Origin: Streptomyces albus subsp. albus
Lineage (GTDB): Bacteria > Actinomycetota > Actinomycetes > Streptomycetales > Streptomycetaceae
Length of the DNA stretch: 64,000 nucleotides
Direction of reading: 5' to 3'
NCBI RefSeq assembly: GCF_000719865.1
Contig: NZ_JOID01000019.1
Span: forward strand, 1 to 64,000
The notes beneath the pieces are model-generated. The model was given only the letters and a program-made list of their open reading frames with translations. It did no database searches and was not told where the DNA came from. This document shows positions 24,954 through 32,444 of this stretch, in pieces. The number at the start of each line of letters is the position of its first letter. Position 1 is the stretch's first letter. Made by a program: the position numbers and the translations under genes.

Positions 24954-25201
24954 CGGCCGGCGTCTTCTCCTTCTCCTATTCGGGCAGTTCAGCAAGTCCT
25001 TACGCGCGCCCCGATTTCGGTGGCTGCGGCGCGTCCCGGCGGCCGGAGGGTCCGCGAGCCAGGCGGTGGAGTCCTCGGCTTGTGCCGGGCCGAAGGCTTG
25101 CTTGCGCGGAGTCGTCACTTGAGGCCCCTGCTCCATTGGGCGGCGACCCGGACGTTACGCCGAGGCCGCCGCCACTGGAGGGGGCAGTTCCCCGATGGCC
25201 G

Positions 25202-25408
25202 TCAGCGACGACTGGCGAAACAGACGAAGTCGCCCCAAGAGGTCGGGGACGAGACGAGACACGGACCTTGCGGGTCCTTGGAGTCGTGGACGAGGACGGC
25301 CCCGGGTATGGCGGCGACCTCCACACAATCGGGGCCGTCGTTGGTGCTGTGGGTGCTCTTGAACCAGCGCGGGGCGGAGTTGTCTTCGCTTGAAGGGCTG
25401 GGGGCCAT
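25202..25408 (-). CDS. DUF397 protein (second copy of the locus)
   Basis: 68-aa DUF397 protein with the core WFKSTHSTNDGPDCVEVA, then VLVHDSKDPQGP, and the end motif SWGDFV. Compared with its upstream paralogue (25448-25654) about half the residues are the same, including the DGP.CVEVAAIPG block, so the two arose by tandem duplication. GGAG lies five bases before the ATG at 25408. Same operon direction as the XRE gene at 25651-26538; 39 bases separate the two DUF397 genes. Confidence 0.85.
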   Translation of the reverse strand: MAPSPSSEDNSAPRWFKSTHSTNDGPDCVEVAAIPGAVLVHDSKDPQGPCLVSSPTSWGDFVCFASRR

Positions 25409-25447
25409 GGCCTCTCCAGTTGCTCTTCGGCGGGGTCGGGGTCGGGG

Positions 25448-25654
25448 TCAGCGCTCGGTGGTGTACGAGAGGAAGCTCGTCCATGCACCGGGTTCGAAGC
25501 TGAGCCGTGGACCCTGGGGGTTCTTGGAATCGCGGACAAGGACCGTGCCGGGTATGGCTGCTACTTCTACGCAGGCCGGCCCGTCGTCAGTGCTGTGGCT
25601 ACTCTTGCACCACTGCGGATCGGGGCCGTTTTCTACGGAGGGCTTGATGGTCAT
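25448..25654 (-). CDS. DUF397 protein coupled to XRE regulator
   Basis: 68-aa DUF397 protein with W-C-K-S-S-H-S near the start, then CVEVAAIPGTVLVRDSK and LSF..GAW.SF. Its ATG overlaps the XRE stop codon (ATGA, 25651-25654), so the two proteins are translationally coupled and very likely bind each other, as in other XRE-DUF397 pairs. GGAG is within the end of the XRE gene, four bases before the ATG. Confidence 0.88.
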   Translation of the reverse strand: MTIKPSVENGPDPQWCKSSHSTDDGPACVEVAAIPGTVLVRDSKNPQGPRLSFEPGAWTSFLSYTTER

Positions 25655-26538
25655 GTCTCTCCCAGCACTTTTTCGATGAAGGCCAACGACTCACGCGGCG
25701 TGAGCGCCTGCGCCCGGATGGTCCCATAGCGCATCTCCAGAATCTGCACTTCCTTAGGATCGGCGATCAGTCGGCTGGTGAGCTGGACTTCGTTCTGCGC
25801 AACTGACGTGCCGTCCTTGAGTTTCAGGACTCGCAGTGAGCCACCGAGACCAGAGTGTTCCTCGACCACTGTGGGCATCACCTGGATCGCCACATGGCTC
25901 AACTGTCCAACTTCCAATAGATGTTCGAGTTGGCGCCGCAAGGCCATTCTGCCCCCGATCGGCCTGCGGAGTGTGGCCTCTTCTTGGACAAACGTGAGCA
26001 TGGGAGGGGACGGCTGCTCTAGAAGCGCTTGCCTGGCCATACGTGCGGCGACGAGCCGTGCGAGCTCGTCCTCTCCATAGGGTGGTCGTCGCTGGCTGAA
26101 CAGCGCCCGTGTGTACTCCTCCGTCTGCAGGAGCCCGTCGATGACGGTACTGATGTACGCGCCGATCTCGACCGCCTCGGCCTCAAGCCTGGCCAGATCC
26201 CGGACCTTCTTCGGATAGCGCGCCTCAGCCACGTCCTTGGCCATCGCCGCGATCTTGCCGCCGGCCTGGAGCGCCTGGTCGGCGTTCTTCAGGAAGTCCG
26301 GCTGCGGTACGCGGCGGGCGCGTTCCACTGACGACACCAGATCCTCGCTGAACCCGATGGCCTTGCCCAGTTCCGACTGTTTGAGGCCCGCCGCCTCGCG
26401 CCACAGCTTGATCTGGCGGCCGACCGTCCTCAGCACCGCCCCGTCGTCGTCCACGGCGGAAGCCCAACAGGCGTTGTCCGCACCGTCCGTCGTGTACTCC
26501 GTGCGGCGCTCGCCCGTACCGTTTCCGTCCACGCTCAT
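25651..26538 (-). CDS. XRE-family regulator with DUF5753 domain
   Basis: 295-aa regulator: a 25-30 residue polar N-terminus, an XRE helix-turn-helix (about 35-95; LKQSELGKAIGFSEDLVSSVE), then a DUF5753 domain (about 125-290; GLLQTEEYTRALF, QVMPTVVEEHSG). Paired with two downstream DUF397 genes and with a divergent GHKL ATPase, the classical streptomycete arrangement thought to modulate sigma-factor or developmental gene expression. Compared with the XRE gene at 5148 it belongs to another subgroup. ATG at 26538 has AAGGGGG upstream. Confidence 0.9.
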   Translation of the reverse strand: MSVDGNGTGERRTEYTTDGADNACWASAVDDDGAVLRTVGRQIKLWREAAGLKQSELGKAIGFSEDLVSSVERARRVPQPDFLKNADQALQAGGKIAAMAKDVAEARYPKKVRDLARLEAEAVEIGAYISTVIDGLLQTEEYTRALFSQRRPPYGEDELARLVAARMARQALLEQPSPPMLTFVQEEATLRRPIGGRMALRRQLEHLLEVGQLSHVAIQVMPTVVEEHSGLGGSLRVLKLKDGTSVAQNEVQLTSRLIADPKEVQILEMRYGTIRAQALTPRESLAFIEKVLGET

Positions 26539-26687
26539 GAAGACCCCCTTCGTCATGTGTGGAACGGCGGCGTGCGCGGGACGACACGACCGACGGGCGG
26601 TACCAATCCCGTACCCGGCCGACAAATACGCTGCGTGCCGCCGCCGTTACTGGCCACCGTAGACCCGGAACGGCCACGCTGAGTGAC

Positions 26688-27164
26688 GTGAAGCAAGAAA
26701 TCACCCGAACCGGAAATTCCGCTCCCGCCCGGGAGTTCAGCGTCCGCCTCTCCTCCACCCGGCGCGGCGCACGGCTCGCCCGGCGCCTCGCCGTGGCGCA
26801 ACTGTGCTCGTGGGAGCTGCCGTACGAGTCGGCCGAGCACATCGTGGCCGAGCTGGCCGCCAACGCCGCGCTCCACGGCCGCGCACCGGGGCGCGACTTC
26901 CGCTTGACGCTCACCCTCCGGGGCGCCGACACGCTCCGTATCGAGGTGACCGACACCCGGGGCGACCATCTTCCGCCCGTCACCCCGGAACGGGCCTCAC
27001 CGGACGCCGAGTCCGGCCGCGGTCTGCTCCTCGTCGAAGCCCTGGCGGACCGCTGGGGGGTCACCACGGGGCCACCGCCCCAGAAGACCGTCTGGGCCGA
27101 ACTCGACCTCGGCGTCGCGGACTTCGGCGAAATTCGGTGTACGGGCGCTTCCCGGTGTTCCTAG
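26688..27164 (+). CDS. RsbW-like GHKL ATP-binding protein (anti-sigma kinase type)
   Basis: 158-aa HATPase_c_2 protein of the RsbW/SpoIIAB type. Visible ATP-site motifs: the N box VAELAANAALHG, the G1-type EVTDTRGD, and the G2 region ESGRGLLLVEALADRWGV. Such single-domain kinases bind sigma or anti-anti-sigma factors. It faces the XRE gene across 149 bases, completing the ATPase / XRE / DUF397 set. The GTG at 26688 has no clear ribosome site and may be leaderless; family members begin about here. Confidence 0.85.
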   Translation: MKQEITRTGNSAPAREFSVRLSSTRRGARLARRLAVAQLCSWELPYESAEHIVAELAANAALHGRAPGRDFRLTLTLRGADTLRIEVTDTRGDHLPPVTPERASPDAESGRGLLLVEALADRWGVTTGPPPQKTVWAELDLGVADFGEIRCTGASRCS

Positions 27165-27296
27165 GGTTCCGCCCGGAGCACCGGCATCCGGGGAGGTGCC
27201 ACACGGTGCCGGCGGGGATCACGGCCGCCCGCTCCACGGAGGCGGCCGCGGGGAGAGAACCGGCCGACCCGACACGTCACGACGGGAGCGCTCACC

Positions 27297-28130
27297 ATGA
27301 ACACCCACATCACCGGCAGTCTCCAAGTCTCCGGTGCCACCCTCCACTACGAGGAGCGCGGCAGCGGGCCGGTGCTGCTGCTGATCCCCGGCGGGGCCGC
27401 CGACGCCGGTCTGTACGCGGGAACGGCTGGGGGCCTGGCGGCCGCCGGCTACACCGTCGTCGCGTACGACCCGCGCGGCCTCTCCCGCAGCACGCTCGAC
27501 GGACCGCTCACCGACCAGCGGGTGAAGGACTGGGCCGACGACGCGCACGCGCTCCTCGAACTGCACTCTCCCGGCGAACCGGCGTACGTCTTCGGCAGCA
27601 GTTCGGGCGCCATCGTCGCGCTCGACCTGCTGGCCCGGTACCCGGAGCGGCTGCGCCGGGTCGTCGCGCACGAACCGCCGCTGCTGGAGGTGCTGGACGA
27701 TCCCGCGCCGCACCGGGCGCTCTTCGCCGAGGTGCGCGAGGTGTTCCGGACGGAGGGGGCCGGTGCGGCGATGACGCGCTTCGCCGAAGGGCTGGGCGGG
27801 CAGCGGGAGGAAGCGGAAGCGGCGACCGAACTGGCGCCCGAGATCCGCGAGATGGCGCCCCGTATGCACGCCAACCTCCCGGTCTTCCTGGAGCACATGC
27901 TGTACCCCTTCGCGACGACCCCGCCGGACATCGCGGCACTGCGCCGCGCCGCGGACCGGCTGGTTCTGGCGGTCGGCCGCGACTCGCGCGAGCAGGTACC
28001 GCTGTCCGGGCCGGCCACGCGGCTGGCGCGGCTGCTCGGCACGGACGTCGCGGAGTTCCCGGGCGGGCACCTCGGCATCACCGAGCATCCGAAGGAGTTC
28101 GCCCAGCGGCTTCTGGCGCTGCTCGGCTGA
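27297..28130 (+). CDS. alpha/beta hydrolase
   Basis: 277-aa alpha/beta-hydrolase fold enzyme. The oxyanion-hole segment LLLIPGG, the nucleophile elbow GSSSG (Ser in FGSSSGAIVALDL) and a late GGHLGI histidine are visible, giving a complete catalytic triad candidate with an Asp near VGRDS or LARYP. Substrate cannot be read. ATG at 27297 follows GGGAG by eight bases. It stands alone between the GHKL ATPase and a GNAT gene. Confidence 0.88.
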   Translation: MNTHITGSLQVSGATLHYEERGSGPVLLLIPGGAADAGLYAGTAGGLAAAGYTVVAYDPRGLSRSTLDGPLTDQRVKDWADDAHALLELHSPGEPAYVFGSSSGAIVALDLLARYPERLRRVVAHEPPLLEVLDDPAPHRALFAEVREVFRTEGAGAAMTRFAEGLGGQREEAEAATELAPEIREMAPRMHANLPVFLEHMLYPFATTPPDIAALRRAADRLVLAVGRDSREQVPLSGPATRLARLLGTDVAEFPGGHLGITEHPKEFAQRLLALLG

Positions 28131-28257
28131 TTGCCCATCTCCCGATCCCCCCGGTCGCCGATCCCTGTCCCGTTCCCGCGATCCCTGGCTTCCGGCACCG
28201 GGTCTCGTCCCGTCCTCCGGCGGCCCGGTGAGGCCGCTCGGCGGGCACACTGTCGGC

Positions 28258-28755
28258 ATGCTGCGCCTGCGTGTTCTCGACGACCCGGACAGTGACTGGC
28301 CGCTGTGGCGGGAGGTCCGTCTCGCCGCGCTGACCGAGGCGCCGCACGCGTTCAAGGCCAGGCTGGCGGACTGGCATCGCGGGGGTGAGGAGCGCTGGCG
28401 CGCGCGGCTCGGGACACCGGGTGCGTACAACGTCGTCGCGCTGCTGGACGGCCGGGCCGTCGGAGTGGCCAGTGGTCTCCCGGGCGAGGGCGACGGCGGG
28501 CGCACCTGGGAGCTGCGGTCCGTGTGGGTCGGCCCCGAGGCGCGCGGCCGGGGCGTCGCGGACCGGCTTGTGGCGGCGGTCGAACGGCAGGCCCGGCAGG
28601 CAGGGGCCACGGAATTCAAGCTGGCCGTGTTGCCCGGCAATGACGCGGCCATCGCGCTCTACCGGCGCCACGGCTTCGTCGCCACGGGGGAGTGCGGAGA
28701 CGTGTTGCCCGACGGTGTGACGCGGGAGCGGGTGATGGCCAAGGCGCTGTGCTGA
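28258..28755 (+). CDS. GNAT-family N-acetyltransferase
   Basis: 165-aa GNAT acetyltransferase: LRSVWVGPEARGRGVADRLV forms strand 4 and the acetyl-CoA loop, and NDAAIALYRRHGFVATGE is the typical C-terminal unit. It starts with WREVRLAALTEAPHAF, common to a group of broad GNATs (RimI-like or streptothricin-type have not been distinguished). ATG at 28258; an in-frame ATG ten codons earlier is less likely. Confidence 0.85.
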   Translation: MLRLRVLDDPDSDWPLWREVRLAALTEAPHAFKARLADWHRGGEERWRARLGTPGAYNVVALLDGRAVGVASGLPGEGDGGRTWELRSVWVGPEARGRGVADRLVAAVERQARQAGATEFKLAVLPGNDAAIALYRRHGFVATGECGDVLPDGVTRERVMAKALC

Positions 28756-28834
28756 CAGGGCAGTTGTTGGGGACGTCCCGGTGGTGGCTGTGCAGCCTGG
28801 ACGGCAGGCGCGAATTGGGGGCGGTGATCACGGG

Positions 28835-28879
28835 GCCGTCTGCCGGTGTTCCGGCGGCGCGAAGCCGTCTGCCGGTGTT
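28835..28879. repeat. 16-bp exact direct repeat
   Basis: GCCGTCTGCCGGTGTT occurs at 28835-28850 and again at 28864-28879 between two convergent genes. Function unknown; may be a chance or slippage product. Confidence 0.7.
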
Positions 28880-28923
28880 GGGTCAGGAACCGCCGCTCGT
28901 CGGGCCCACGCGATGGTGGCCGT

Positions 28924-29529
28924 CTACGGCGAGACTTTTCGTTCGCCCGCCGTCAGGGCGCGGAGCTTCCACAACCCGTACAGGGCCAGCAGCGGTTTGG
29001 CGGCCATCCACTCGCCGGGGCGGTAGTCGTCCGCGCGCACGAGTCTTTCGGCGAGATCGGGGCGCTGACGCCGGAGGTATGCGCGGGCCTTGAGCGCGTG
29101 AGCCGGCTGGGAGACGATCTTGATGCGGTCGGCATCCTCGAGGAGTGGGATCACGTTCGTGACGTTCTCCCACGTCGTTGTGCTCTTGTCTTCGAGGATC
29201 ACCGTGCCGTCGAACCGGAGCACCGACTTCGCGTAGTCGGCCATTAGCCGGGCCTCGGTGGCGCCAGTGCCACCGCCGGTCGCACCGCCGCTGAAGATCA
29301 GGCGAGTTTCCCGCGCGCGGTCGGCGGCTATGGAGCGGATTCCGGCGCGGACCCGCCAGCGGTTGACGAGGTTCGCCGTCGCCCGGGGGTTTCGGTAGCC
29401 GAGCACCACCACGGCCTCGGAATCGCCCTCGCCGCTTCCCACGAGGGCTCGGGACCAGCGCCAGTTGAGCCATTCGCTCAGGGCCAGGGTCGCGCCCCCG
29501 GCCATCGCCAGTACTGTCCTTCGCCGCAT
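28924..29529 (-). CDS. YdcF/SanA-family (DUF218) membrane protein
   Basis: 201-aa DUF218 protein (YdcF/ElyC/SanA group). Signature parts are EAVVVLGYRNP, the LIFSGGATGG loop and the STTTWENVTNV segment. An N-terminal twin-arginine-like start (MRRRTVLAMAGG) leads into a hydrophobic stretch that should anchor or export it. Family members are linked to cell-envelope barrier function and vancomycin sensitivity; exact reaction unknown. ATG at 29529 has GGAG seven bases upstream. Confidence 0.85.
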   Translation of the reverse strand: MRRRTVLAMAGGATLALSEWLNWRWSRALVGSGEGDSEAVVVLGYRNPRATANLVNRWRVRAGIRSIAADRARETRLIFSGGATGGGTGATEARLMADYAKSVLRFDGTVILEDKSTTTWENVTNVIPLLEDADRIKIVSQPAHALKARAYLRRQRPDLAERLVRADDYRPGEWMAAKPLLALYGLWKLRALTAGERKVSP

Positions 29530-29623
29530 GCGGTGACTCCAGATGAGTGAGTGAGTCCGATGTCTGCTTCCGGCCTCCGGTGGGTGCCGAGTCCGGGAAT
29601 GATGTGGAGCCTCCCACCCCGGT

Positions 29624-30478
29624 TCAGGGCTTGCTGAGAAAATCGAGGAGCATGCTGTTGATCGCGGCGGCCCGGGTGAACGGGATGCCGTGGTGCGACA
29701 GGCCGGGGAGTACCGCGGTCTCGACGTGTGGCAGGTGCAGCCGCGCCGCCGCCTCGACGCGCCGGATGTCGTGCGCCTTGCTGTCCCCGGCCAGCAGGAC
29801 CAGCGTCGGGATCGTCGAACTCCGCAGCTGCGGGGGCGTCGGGCGCTTGCCCACGACGACCTTCGTGCGCGGGAATTCGGCGGCGAGCCCGTAGAGGTCC
29901 AGCCAGGCGGGGTCGACTTCCGCACCGCGGGTTTCCCAGGCGAGGAACGCGCGGGCCCGTCGGCTGGTGGGCCGGAGGAGCAAGGGAAGGGCGCGCAGCA
30001 GGTACCCGGCCTTGTATCCGGCGAAGCACTGGGTGGGATCGAGGAGAGCGAGCTTGCGGACCCGTCGCGGCGTGCGCAGCGCGTAGGTGAGGGCGATCCA
30101 GCCGCCGTAGGAGTGCCCGCACAGGTCGGCGCGTCCTTGGCCCACCAAGCCGTCGAGTACGCCGTCCAGCCAGTCGAGAAGGTCGTCGACGGTCCGGACG
30201 GGGCGGCCCCCGCGCAGGCTGCTGCGGCCTGGTTCGCCGATCCGGTCGACGGCGTAGACGCGCCGGGTTCGGCTCAGGTCGGCCACGTTGGCGAACCACA
30301 CCGCCGAGGTGGTGCCGCCACCGTGCAGCAGTACCAACGGCTCCCCGTCCACGGGGCCGCACGCGATGACCCGGGTGGTGCCGTACACCGACGTCAGGTC
30401 CATCCGGTCGACGGGCACGGGCCAGTGGTCCAGGACGGCGTCGTACGCCGCCCAAAAGCGAGTCAGGTCTTCTGCCAT
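29624..30478 (-). CDS. alpha/beta hydrolase under MarR control
   Basis: 284-aa alpha/beta hydrolase. It shows the oxyanion turn VLLHGGGT, the nucleophile elbow GHSYGG, and a late HHGIPF histidine. ATG at 30478 is preceded by a GGGGGCG site. It is divergent from a MarR-family gene with a perfect 23-bp palindrome between them, so it is very likely the regulator's main target. Similar pairs handle toxic esters, lactones or antibiotics; the substrate is not evident. Confidence 0.87.
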   Translation of the reverse strand: MAEDLTRFWAAYDAVLDHWPVPVDRMDLTSVYGTTRVIACGPVDGEPLVLLHGGGTTSAVWFANVADLSRTRRVYAVDRIGEPGRSSLRGGRPVRTVDDLLDWLDGVLDGLVGQGRADLCGHSYGGWIALTYALRTPRRVRKLALLDPTQCFAGYKAGYLLRALPLLLRPTSRRARAFLAWETRGAEVDPAWLDLYGLAAEFPRTKVVVGKRPTPPQLRSSTIPTLVLLAGDSKAHDIRRVEAAARLHLPHVETAVLPGLSHHGIPFTRAAAINSMLLDFLSKP

Positions 30479-30510
30479 GGGACGCCCCCGGAGAGATAAG
30501 TCGCTGAGCA

Positions 30511-30533
30511 AGTATCTCGTCGAGCGAGATACT
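30511..30533. promoter_or_regulatory. perfect MarR-type operator palindrome
   Basis: Nine-base arms AGTATCTCG (30511-30519) and CGAGATACT (30525-30533) with a 5-base centre, in the 91-base divergent gap between the hydrolase and the MarR gene. Length and symmetry are those of a MarR dimer site; it lies close to both starts and would repress both. Confidence 0.75.
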
Positions 30534-30569
30534 ATGCACCCCGGATCGGTCACGGAAGGGCGGAACGGC

Positions 30570-31076
30570 ATGGACGAAGGAGAGCCCGGACTGCGGGTTG
30601 TGCATCGACTGCGTGCCATCACCGTCGAACTCGACCTGCGCGGAGCCGAGTTCGCGCAACGCAACGGCCTGCACCCGACCGACCTCCGTGCCCTGATCTG
30701 CCTGTTGGACGCCGCTCGGGCGCACACGCCCGCGACGCCCGGCTGGCTCGGGCGGCAGCTCGGCCTGAACTCCGCGGGCACGACGGCCCTCGTCGACCGG
30801 CTCGAGAGGCTCGGCCACGTGCGGCGCGTACGAGACAGCCGTGACCGACGCCGTGTGCTGCTCGAGGTCGATGAACGGGCAGTCGCTCTGGGACAGTCGT
30901 TCTTCGGGCCGCTGATCACGGAGATCGTCGCCGCGACGCGGACCTTCTCCGACACGGAGCTGGCGGCGATCCAGCGTTTTCTCCTGGATGTGCGCGACGT
31001 CCTCGCCGCACAGCGAGACCCTTCGAGCTCGCTCGGCCGAAGTCCCCTGCCGCAGAACGGGCGAGAGCCTCGGTGA
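30570..31076 (+). CDS. MarR-family transcriptional regulator
   Basis: 168-aa MarR regulator. The winged helix is clear: PTDLRALICLLDAA, then LGRQLGLNSAGTTALVDRLERLGHVRR, the wing DSRDRRRVLLEV, and a C-terminal dimer helix. The wing Asp-Arg pair (DSRDRR) is as in active members. ATG at 30570 has a GAAGGGCGGAA site. It is divergent from a hydrolase with a strong palindrome between, implying autoregulation and control of that gene. A 7-bp hairpin (31077-31094) directly follows the stop. Confidence 0.9.
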   Translation: MDEGEPGLRVVHRLRAITVELDLRGAEFAQRNGLHPTDLRALICLLDAARAHTPATPGWLGRQLGLNSAGTTALVDRLERLGHVRRVRDSRDRRRVLLEVDERAVALGQSFFGPLITEIVAATRTFSDTELAAIQRFLLDVRDVLAAQRDPSSSLGRSPLPQNGREPR

Positions 31077-31198
31077 TCTGTCGGTGACGACAGACCTCGG
31101 GACCCTCTTGACCGCACTGTAGGTGAAGACCGGCGCCGGCCCGGTCGTCGAACGCGAGGGCATCCTGCTCATCTCGCGCGTGCCCGCCGGATGCTGTG

Positions 31199-31777
31199 TC
31201 AGACCACGGCGAGCCGGTCCACCAGCAGCTCCACCCTGCGCTCGGTGTCCTCCGGCGGGAGCCGTCGCGCCCGGGTCAGGGTGGCCAGTCCGTGCAGGGC
31301 CGCCCAGAACGTCTCGGTGAACAGTTCCGGGTGGACGCCGTCCCCCGCGACCTCGCCGAGGTTCTCCAGCAGGGCGGCGAAGGCGTCCTTCAGTGGCTGG
31401 GGGGTGTCCTCGTGCGCGAACGCCAGGCCGCCGTCGAGCCGGAACATGGCGTCGTAGACCGCCGGGTTGCGTTCGGCGAAGCCGAGGTACGCGCGGGCGA
31501 GGGCGGTGACCCTGCCGCGGGGGCCGTCCGCGGCGGAGGTCGCGGCCCGCACCGCCGCGGCCATCTCGGCGGCACCCTCCAGGGCGACGGCGCCGATGAT
31601 CTCGCGCTTGCCGCGGAAGTGGCTGTAGAGGACGGGCTGGCTGTACTCGATGCGCTCGGCGAGCCGACGGGTGGTGACCGCGTCCCAGCCCTGCTGCTCG
31701 GCGAGTTCGCGTGCCGTGGCCACGATGAGGCGCTCGCGCTCCGCCCGTTCCCGCTGCTTGCGTTCCTGTACCGACAT
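31199..31777 (-). CDS. TetR-family regulator (WHG-type C-terminal domain)
   Basis: 192-aa TetR regulator: N-terminal HTH (about 15-62; ELAEQQGWDAVTTRRLAERIEYSQPVLYSHF) and a C-terminal ligand domain with the family WAALHGL motif. Divergent from a DUF1772 membrane protein, with CTAGC-type boxes between, so that gene is the likely target. Ligand unknown. The ATG at 31777 lies only ten bases from the first operator box. Confidence 0.9.
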   Translation of the reverse strand: MSVQERKQRERAERERLIVATARELAEQQGWDAVTTRRLAERIEYSQPVLYSHFRGKREIIGAVALEGAAEMAAAVRAATSAADGPRGRVTALARAYLGFAERNPAVYDAMFRLDGGLAFAHEDTPQPLKDAFAALLENLGEVAGDGVHPELFTETFWAALHGLATLTRARRLPPEDTERRVELLVDRLAVV

Positions 31778-31786
31778 GGCGTGATC

Positions 31787-31851
31787 CTAGCATCGCTAGA
31801 CAAGCGAGCGGCGGCAGGTCTAGCGTTGCCTCGTCTGCTAGCAACGCTAGA
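31787..31851. promoter_or_regulatory. TetR operator boxes (CTAGC-N3-GCTAG)
   Basis: Two near-identical palindromes, CTAGCATCGCTAG (31787-31799) and CTAGCAACGCTAG (31838-31850), flank the 91-base divergent gap, one beside each gene. In addition TCTAGCGTTGC (31819-31829) forms a perfect 11-bp inverted repeat with 31841-31851. These are the expected binding sites of the adjacent TetR protein. Confidence 0.75.
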
Positions 31852-31868
31852 TTCTGGGAGGGGTCATC

Positions 31869-32315
31869 ATGCTCAACGCACTCGAGGTGTTCACCACCGT
31901 GGTCGTCGGCGTGATGGTGGGGGTGGAGTTCTCCGTCGCCTTCGTCATCAACCCGATCCTCAACGCACTCCCCGGCGACAGCGGCCAACTCGGCCGCGCC
32001 CACGGGGGCCGGATGCTCGGCGCCGTGATGCCGGTCTGGTACATCACCTCGCTCGTCCTCGTCGCGGTCTGGGCCGTCGCCGGATGGCATCACCACGGCA
32101 CCGGCCTCGTCGTCACCGCGGGCGCGCTGCTGATCGTCAGCGTGATCATGTCGATCCTGCTGCTCGTCCCGATCAACAACCGGGGCAGGACGTGGACCCC
32201 GGACAACCGGCCCGCCGACTGGAAGCAGCAGATGAACCGCTGGGACCGCCTCCACTACGTCCGCGTCGCCGTCATCATCGCCGCCTTCACCCTGCTGGTC
32301 GCCGCCCTGGCCTGA
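31869..32315 (+). CDS. DUF1772 membrane protein
   Basis: 148-aa integral membrane protein of the DUF1772 (anthrone oxygenase-like) group, with about four hydrophobic helices and the family features EFSVAFVINPIL at the start and W....NRWDRLHYVRV near the last helix. Members include anthrone oxygenases of polyketide pathways, but many are uncharacterised. It is divergent from a TetR gene and preceded by its operators, so it is probably inducible. ATG at 31869 has a GGGAGGGG site. Confidence 0.88.
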   Translation: MLNALEVFTTVVVGVMVGVEFSVAFVINPILNALPGDSGQLGRAHGGRMLGAVMPVWYITSLVLVAVWAVAGWHHHGTGLVVTAGALLIVSVIMSILLLVPINNRGRTWTPDNRPADWKQQMNRWDRLHYVRVAVIIAAFTLLVAALA

Positions 32316-32444
32316 CCTCGCGGGCCGACGGGCCGGTACCGCGCATGCGGCGCACCGTTCCGACTCCCGGGGGCGGCAGCCTTCGCCAAAACGGCAAGCG
32401 ACCAGCGGAGTTCGGAGCGGCTACGGCTACGGCCACGGCTTCGG

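Noticed and set aside
29478..32255. 925-codon leftward frame
   Set aside because: Crosses three real genes on both strands and is Arg/Pro/Gly-rich; a high-GC artefact.
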